A stretch of DNA of 9,081 nt from Syntrophomonadaceae bacterium. Its GTDB lineage: Bacteria; Bacillota; Dethiobacteria; DTU022. The stretch lies in assembly GCA_003552365.1 (NCBI GenBank), contig PUKR01000169.1, positions 1 through 9,081 of the forward strand. Reading direction: 5' to 3'. Below, in pieces: positions 4,245 through 9,081 of the stretch. Under the pieces are notes generated by a model that was given only the letters and a program-made list of their open reading frames with translations, was not told where the DNA came from and searched no databases. Each line of letters opens with the position of its first letter. Within the stretch, counting starts at the first letter, position 1. The position numbers were made by a program, and so were the translations under genes.

Positions 4245-7200
4245 ATGCTTCTTCTGTTAAGCATTAAAACTTTCGGCAAAGCTGAGGTGCTGTCTTTATT
4301 TTTAGGCCTTGTTTTCGCAGTATTTATTCTGTTTACTGCAAGCATACAAGCCGTGGCCGAATCGGGCAGCAGGGTTGCCGAAGTTTATCCCAAATCTTCA
4401 CACACATTCGTGCTGACTGAAAATGGCTCTATTTGGGCCTGGGGTAACAATCGCTATGGCAAACTGGGTGATGGAACTACAACTAACCGTTTCCTTCCTG
4501 TCCAACCTGTTTTAGAAAATGTAGCTGAAATCTACCCCCAGTCTTCCGGCCATACTTTCGCTCTGAAGGACGACGGGACCCTCTGGGCCTGGGAACGCAA
4601 CTGGGACGGACGCCTGGGAGCAGGTACCGATGAAAGTGCCTACCCTACCCCGGTCCAAATCCTGGATAATGTCGAAGAAATATATCCCCATGAAAGACAC
4701 TCATTTGCCATTACTACCGACGGCAGGGTATGGGGCTGGGGTCATAATAATCATGGCCAGGTGGGCGACGGTACCACCAGAAATCGTTTTGAACCGGTGG
4801 AAGTTGAACTAAATAATGTTAATAAGATAATCCCGGGTCAGAATAATACATTTGCCCTGCTGAACGACAACACTCTTTGGGCCTGGGGCAACAACCGTTA
4901 CGGGAAGCTCGGTGACGGAACCGCTACTAACCGCACCCAACCGGTTAAAATTATGGATAACATAAAAAATGTTTATCCCCGGGATAAACATACTATCGCA
5001 CAAAGAATGGATCAAACCTTATGGGCCTGGGGGTACAACTGGTACGGCCAGCTGGGCGACGGCTCCAATGATAACCAGTATGCCCCGGTAGAAGTAAATA
5101 TAGGAAAAGTCGAAAACATCTATGCCCAGGAATCACATGCTTACGCAATCAAGGAAGACGGTTCTGTATGGGCATGGGGCAATAACTGGTACGGGCAGCT
5201 GGGCGACGGCTCAATATCAAACCGACATAAACCGATCCAAATTCCTCTCGATAATATTAAAGATCTGCACCCTCAAGAACATCACACTTTCGCAGTAGAC
5301 GAAGATGGTACACTTTGGGGCTGGGGCCGCAACTGGAACGGACAGGTAACCGATCAAAGCAGCACCCATGCCCAGCCAAGCCCTTTAGATATAGCTGATG
5401 GAATAACACGAGCGTATGTCAACAATGATAAGGCTTTAGCCCTTAATGATGAAGGAGCCCTTCATAGCTGGGGCAACAGTGATAATCCGACCACGATTGA
5501 GTTAAATAACGTAAAAACCATTTACCCGCAGGAAAATCACACCTTTGCCCTGAAAGAAGACGGTTCTTTATGGGGCTGGGGTGATAACTCAAGGGGGCAG
5601 CTTGGCATAGGCACCGTTGAGAACCAGGAAAACCCCACTCAGATACTCCTTGGTGAAGACTTGCCCACTTACTCAATTACAGCAAGCGCAGTGCCCGAAG
5701 AAAGCGGTACCATCAACGGAGACGGCACTTACAGGCACGGGGAAAGCGTAACCCTGGAAATAGTCCCTGAATCTGGCTACAGCTTTATTAACTGGACCGA
5801 AAACGGCAAGGAAATTGACACTAAAAAAGAAATCTCTTTCCTCGCAAACAGGGATCGCGAGCTTGTAGCAAATCTTGAAGCACCCGAAGAGGAACCGGAA
5901 GAGGAACCGGTTGAAGAGGAACCGGCACCGGAAACCTACCGGATAAGCTTATCTGTTGAACCTGAAGATGGCGGCACTGTTGATGGTAAAGGTGAGTACG
6001 AGCAGGGTGAAAAAGTTACCGTCACCGCCAGTGCAAGTGAAGGGTATGAATTCGTAAATTGGACTGAAATCATCAACCACGAGGACTTTAACGACCAGGA
6101 AGAAAGCACTGACATTGAAGCAGAATACAGTGATCAAAAAGAGTATAGTTTCACTGCCGAGCGCGATCGCGAATTGATTGCCAACTTTGAAGCAGTTGAA
6201 GAAGAGGTTGAAAAAGCTAAAGTTACTGCAGTAAGTGCCGTTAACGGTGAAATAACGGCAACCTTTGACCGTGATCTCGAAACCAAGCCCGAGTTAGACG
6301 ATTTTGAAGCTTACTTCAAGAGTGAAACAGCATTAACAGGGGAAGAAAGAGAAAACGATGATACAGAAGAAGCAAATAGTGACCAAGACAGCGAAGCTAA
6401 CGAACAAGACGAGAGCAATACCGATACTGATAGCAACGAAAACAACAACGATACCGATTTTGAAATCCTGAATTTAACCAGTATTGAATGGAACGAAGAA
6501 TATCCAAACCGGGCTCAATTAGCCTTTGACGCTTTTAAACCTGCAGATCAAGATATCAGCTACACCATAAAAGTCAGCTACCTGGAACAAGATCCGCTGG
6601 CATCTGAACCTTTTGTAATCGAAGCAGATTTACCTTCCTTCAAACTTGGGCTTGAAGCTAAACCTGAAAAAGGCGGAGTCCTGCATGGTGGAGGAGAATA
6701 CGAAGAAGGCAAAGAAGTAGTTGTTTCTGCTGAAGCAGGAGAAGAATACAGCTTCAGCAAGTGGACCCTTGGTAGCGATACAATTTCCGAACAGGCCGAT
6801 TTCACCTACACCATGCCTGCTCAAGATACAGAGCTGGTAGCCCACTTCGAAGAAAAGCCGGAAACTTACGAGATCAGCCTCTCGAAAGACCCTGAAGAAG
6901 GCGGAACTGTCCAGGGCGAAGGCAGCTACGAAACAGGCGATGAGGTTACGGTCACCGCTGAAGCAAATGAAGGTTACCGGTTTGTTAGCTGGTCAGAAAT
7001 CATCACCGCAAGTGAAAATGAAGATACAGTTATTGATCCGGAAGATGAATCGCAGGTAGATGACCATAACAACCCGATCAGCGATGAAGAAGACGAAACT
7101 TCCGAAGAAAACCGGGAAAGCGAAACCCTGGAGCAGGAAACAATTGTCGTCAGCGAAGAAAATAAATATTCCTTCACGATTGAAAATGACCGCGATTTGG

Positions 7201-9081
7201 TAGCAGGCTTTGAAGTTTACGAAGAAGAAATCGAAAGCGCTGCAATCAACCCACAGAAAGTTGAGTTTGACTTAAACCAACCGGAACCTGTAAAAACAGA
7301 AATTACCTGGAACGATGCTTCTCAAGTCGATTCGGTAAGCGGCGACGGAATTGAAAACGAAAACTACAGCCTTGAAGATAACATTTTAAGCGTTGAACAG
7401 GAATTTCTGAAAAACTTTAGCGAAGGTGAAACTTTAGAGCTTGTAATCGGCTTCGATACCGGAGACGAGACAAGCCTAATGGTAACCGTCACCGATTCAA
7501 CAGACCATTCCGGTTTTGCTCTAAACCTGCCTGAAGAAGTGCGTGAAAACGAAGCCTTCGTGCTGGAATTCAAAGCAGCCAGAAACAGCAAAAAAGAAGC
7601 TTTAAACGATGAAAAAGCAGTAACTGTAAACAGCTCGCTAAGCGGCGAATTATTTGACGATACACTCCACTTTGAAAACGGAGAAGCCGCTTTAGAATTC
7701 AGCCTGGAAGAAGCCGGCGAGCATGAGTTAACCATCGAAGTAGAAGCGGTTACCGAAAGCAAAACTTTCACTTTAGATGTAGTTCCTGAAAAAGAACCCC
7801 TGCAAACGGTTGAACTTACCGCTCTGGAAGGCAGCGGTGCAGTAAAGGCTGTATATGCTAACGAAGAAATAATCTTAGACCGGGAAAGCAAAGCTTTTAA
7901 AGTTGAAGCCGGTACGGAAGTAAGTTTCAGCGCTGCTGCCGGTGACGGCTGGGAATTCGATTCCTGGGGCGGTAATTTTGCGGAAAAACCCGGAGAGTTC
8001 ATCCATACCATCGAAACCGACTACAAAGTTGAAGCGGTCTTTGCCAAACTGCCCGAGAAACATAGCCTCACCCTTATTCCTGACCCGGAAGCCGGTGGGA
8101 TTCTACAAGGTGAAGGCCAATACGAAGAAGGCAAAGAGGTAGCTATCTCCGCTGAAGCAAACGAAGGTTACAGCTTCAGCAAGTGGGCCATCGGTGACGA
8201 TAAAGTCTCCGAACAGACCGGGTTCACCCACACCATGCCTGCCGAAGATACTATGCTCACCGCTGTTTTCGAGGAAAAACCGGAAACTTACGATATCAGT
8301 CTCTCTGCAGACCCGGATGACGGCGGCACTGTCCGCGGAGAAGGCAGCTACGAAGAAGGCGAAAAGGTTGAATTAGAAGCAGATCCTGAAGATGAATATG
8401 AATTCGCAGAATGGACTGATGAAGATGAAGTATTATCCGAGGAGAAAAAAATAACCCTGGAGCCTACTGAAGACAAGGATTTGATAGCCAACTTCATTGA
8501 ATCTGAAGAAGAAGAAGCAGGTGACGAGTCATCCGGAGTTTATTTTGTAGATATCGCTACCGATGAAGAAGAAAAAGGTTCGGTTATCGGTGGAGGGGTT
8601 TATGAAAAAGGCGATGAGGCAGTCGTAATCGCCGAACCGGAAAGCGGTTATAAGCTCTACAGCTGGAAAGAAGACGATGAAAATGTAAGCTTTAATGAGG
8701 AATACAGTTTCACTGTGAACAGTGACCGTGAGCTAACTGCAATCTTCGAAGGACGTGAAGAAGCAAGGACCTTTTACATAACCCTCAACGGCCATCCTGA
8801 AGACGGTGGGTCTATCCAGGGTGAAGGAGTATACCCTGAAGACGAAATTGCTGTTGTTAAAGCCGAGCCGGACGAAGGCTACCGGTTTGACCGCTGGTCT
8901 GAAAATGATAAAACCGTCAGCGAAGATGCGGAATATAGCTTTTCGGTAGATAGCGACCGAGAACTAACTGCCCATTTTGTAGAATACACCGGAGAAGACA
9001 ATATTGATAACAATAATGCTGAGGTATCTTCACTAGAAAAAGTTGAAACCAGCCAGGTCGGCGGTGACGACCTGGAGCTCC
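4245..9081 (+). CDS. Giant exported surface protein with RCC1-like and InlB-B-type repeats (partial, 3' end outside window)
   Basis: The frame is open from ATG 4245 to the window end, at least 1,612 codons. GAGGTGA (4230-4236) lies eight bases before the ATG. Residues 1-38 form a long signal peptide: basic start, hydrophobic core at about 16-31, and likely cleavage after A-V-A (36-38). Residues 51-470 hold nine RCC1-like repeats built on W-A-W-G-N-N-x-x-G-x-L-G-D-G. From 476 on comes a stalk of nine InlB-B-type repeats (G-G-T-V-x-G-x-G-x-Y, then G-Y-x-F-x-x-W, then E-L-x-A-x-F). These are interrupted by an SbsA-like Ig domain (659-793, with a 40-residue acidic insert), an X2-like Ig domain (999-1085) and a further Ig-like stretch (about 1089-1182). 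Linkers are strongly acidic. The protein is probably a cell-surface adhesin or filamentous stalk displaying an RCC1 propeller. The upstream c-di-GMP riboswitch supports a role in attachment. No anchor (SLH or LPxTG) is visible, as the C-terminus is missing. No catalytic domain is seen. Confidence 0.9.
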   Translation, partial: MLLLLSIKTFGKAEVLSLFLGLVFAVFILFTASIQAVAESGSRVAEVYPKSSHTFVLTENGSIWAWGNNRYGKLGDGTTTNRFLPVQPVLENVAEIYPQSSGHTFALKDDGTLWAWERNWDGRLGAGTDESAYPTPVQILDNVEEIYPHERHSFAITTDGRVWGWGHNNHGQVGDGTTRNRFEPVEVELNNVNKIIPGQNNTFALLNDNTLWAWGNNRYGKLGDGTATNRTQPVKIMDNIKNVYPRDKHTIAQRMDQTLWAWGYNWYGQLGDGSNDNQYAPVEVNIGKVENIYAQESHAYAIKEDGSVWAWGNNWYGQLGDGSISNRHKPIQIPLDNIKDLHPQEHHTFAVDEDGTLWGWGRNWNGQVTDQSSTHAQPSPLDIADGITRAYVNNDKALALNDEGALHSWGNSDNPTTIELNNVKTIYPQENHTFALKEDGSLWGWGDNSRGQLGIGTVENQENPTQILLGEDLPTYSITASAVPEESGTINGDGTYRHGESVTLEIVPESGYSFINWTENGKEIDTKKEISFLANRDRELVANLEAPEEEPEEEPVEEEPAPETYRISLSVEPEDGGTVDGKGEYEQGEKVTVTASASEGYEFVNWTEIINHEDFNDQEESTDIEAEYSDQKEYSFTAERDRELIANFEAVEEEVEKAKVTAVSAVNGEITATFDRDLETKPELDDFEAYFKSETALTGEERENDDTEEANSDQDSEANEQDESNTDTDSNENNNDTDFEILNLTSIEWNEEYPNRAQLAFDAFKPADQDISYTIKVSYLEQDPLASEPFVIEADLPSFKLGLEAKPEKGGVLHGGGEYEEGKEVVVSAEAGEEYSFSKWTLGSDTISEQADFTYTMPAQDTELVAHFEEKPETYEISLSKDPEEGGTVQGEGSYETGDEVTVTAEANEGYRFVSWSEIITASENEDTVIDPEDESQVDDHNNPISDEEDETSEENRESETLEQETIVVSEENKYSFTIENDRDLVAGFEVYEEEIESAAINPQKVEFDLNQPEPVKTEITWNDASQVDSVSGDGIENENYSLEDNILSVEQEFLKNFSEGETLELVIGFDTGDETSLMVTVTDSTDHSGFALNLPEEVRENEAFVLEFKAARNSKKEALNDEKAVTVNSSLSGELFDDTLHFENGEAALEFSLEEAGEHELTIEVEAVTESKTFTLDVVPEKEPLQTVELTALEGSGAVKAVYANEEIILDRESKAFKVEAGTEVSFSAAAGDGWEFDSWGGNFAEKPGEFIHTIETDYKVEAVFAKLPEKHSLTLIPDPEAGGILQGEGQYEEGKEVAISAEANEGYSFSKWAIGDDKVSEQTGFTHTMPAEDTMLTAVFEEKPETYDISLSADPDDGGTVRGEGSYEEGEKVELEADPEDEYEFAEWTDEDEVLSEEKKITLEPTEDKDLIANFIESEEEEAGDESSGVYFVDIATDEEEKGSVIGGGVYEKGDEAVVIAEPESGYKLYSWKEDDENVSFNEEYSFTVNSDRELTAIFEGREEARTFYITLNGHPEDGGSIQGEGVYPEDEIAVVKAEPDEGYRFDRWSENDKTVSEDAEYSFSVDSDRELTAHFVEYTGEDNIDNNNAEVSSLEKVETSQVGGDDLEL
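4395..5654 (+). repeat. Nine RCC1-like protein repeats within the surface protein
   Basis: Each unit is about 49 residues: H-T-F-A-L-x-x-D-G-x-L-W-A-W-G-x-N-x-x-G-Q-L-G-D-G-T, then N-x-x-x-P-V-x-(I/V), ending in x-x-I-Y-P-Q. Units one to seven and nine are close to full length. Unit eight (5421-5531) has only 37 residues and lacks the G-Q-L-G-D-G turn. RCC1 repeats normally form the blades of a seven-bladed beta propeller and mediate protein or ligand contact. Nine consecutive units exceed one propeller, so extra or atypical blades are likely. The frequent Trp-Ala-Trp-Gly core is the most conserved part here. Confidence 0.88.
6219..6623 (+). other. SbsA-like Ig domain of the surface protein with a 40-residue acidic insert
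   Basis: The stretch starts KVTAVSAVNGEITATFDRDL, which matches the first strands of Ig-like domains common in S-layer and other Firmicutes surface proteins, and ends SYTIKVSYL followed by EPFVIE. In its middle, 6339-6458 encodes a run made almost wholly of Glu, Asp, Asn, Ser, Thr and Gln, probably a disordered loop. The family assignment rests on the pattern V-x-A-V-N-G-x-I-x-x-T-F alone. Confidence 0.55.
7239..7499 (+). other. X2-like Ig domain of the surface protein
   Basis: Residues 999-1085 follow the X2 module pattern: A-I-N-P-x-K-V-E-F-D, then D-S-V-S-G-D-G, N-Y-S-L-E-D-N-I-L-S-V, F-L-K-N-F-S-E-G-E, then L-x-V-x-F/G-F and V-T-V-T-D-S at the end. X2 modules occur in clostridial cellulosomal and surface proteins, where they serve as spacers or bind the cell wall. 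The call is by motif pattern. Confidence 0.6.

Larger units (their letters stand above)
5670..8981 (+). repeat. Nine InlB-B-type (bacterial repeat) modules within the surface protein
   Basis: Modules of about 70-75 residues begin at 5670, 5934, 6639, 6864, 7800 (degenerate), 8061, 8286, 8538 and 8769. Each has a beta strand, a G-G-(T/S)-(V/I)-x-G-x-G-x-Y turn, E-G-E-x-V-x-(L/V)-x-A, G-Y-x-F-x-x-W and a final strand such as R-E-L-x-A-x-F. The fold of such modules is a small beta-grasp-like domain found in many Gram-positive surface proteins, where it acts as a spacer or adhesive unit. Between modules one and two the coding DNA repeats GAGGAACCGG, giving an E-E-P linker (5883-5933). Modules two and four carry long acidic inserts after W-(T/S)-E-I-I. 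Confidence 0.85.

Noticed and set aside
4395..5654. Regularly spaced repeats that might suggest a CRISPR array
   Set aside because: The period is about 147 bases, divisible by three, repeats differ at the DNA level mainly at silent sites, and they encode RCC1 units in an open frame.
7364..8011. A 215-codon open frame on the minus strand inside the giant gene
   Set aside because: It is antisense to the continuous plus-strand frame. Its Ser/Leu/Thr-rich, low-complexity product is what the reverse of a GAA/GCA-rich coding sequence gives, and no convincing ribosome binding site or domain is seen.

Overview
The window looks like a piece of a Gram-positive, low-to-medium G+C Firmicutes chromosome, probably an anaerobic member of the Clostridia or a related class. 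The pointers are strong GGAGG-type ribosome binding sites, a clostridial-type ferredoxin tail, a LiaF/YvqF-like membrane protein, tRNAs with encoded CCA, and a cyclic-di-GMP riboswitch in front of a large exported repeat protein. That protein is very rich in Glu and Asp, which would suit a saline or alkaline habitat, but this is inference only.

Layout, left to right. Positions 1-66 hold the C-terminal tail of a ferredoxin, closed by an intrinsic terminator (91-127). A divergent MurE-like Mur ligase (197-1735, +) follows and abuts, tail to tail with no spacer, a LiaF/YvqF-like four-TM protein (1736-2512, -). A strong promoter then drives a tRNA-His/tRNA-Gln pair (2709-2881). Two minus-strand genes follow as a probable transcription unit: a MORN-repeat/TM2 membrane protein (3085-3579) and, downstream of it, a 35-residue single-TM protein (2919-3026).

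From about 3600 to 4244 there is no ordinary gene but plenty of regulatory structure. It holds a minus-strand promoter for the MORN/TM2 gene, a six-codon ORF with a very good Shine-Dalgarno sequence, a strong plus-strand promoter (3958-3986), a cyclic-di-GMP-I (GEMM-I) aptamer (4009-4086) and a strong intrinsic terminator (4126-4157). The arms of that terminator share sequence with the aptamer's 3' strand, so a ligand-dependent attenuator is likely.

The rest (4245 to the window end, at least 1,612 codons, no stop) is one exported protein: signal peptide, nine RCC1-like repeats, then a long stalk of InlB-B-type (GG-T-V-x-G-x-G-x-Y) repeats interleaved with Ig-like and X2-like domains and acidic linkers. 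The likely theme of the right half is surface attachment controlled by c-di-GMP: when the second messenger changes, transcription of the giant surface protein is switched at the riboswitch. The C-terminus, where a cell-wall anchor would be expected, lies outside the window.
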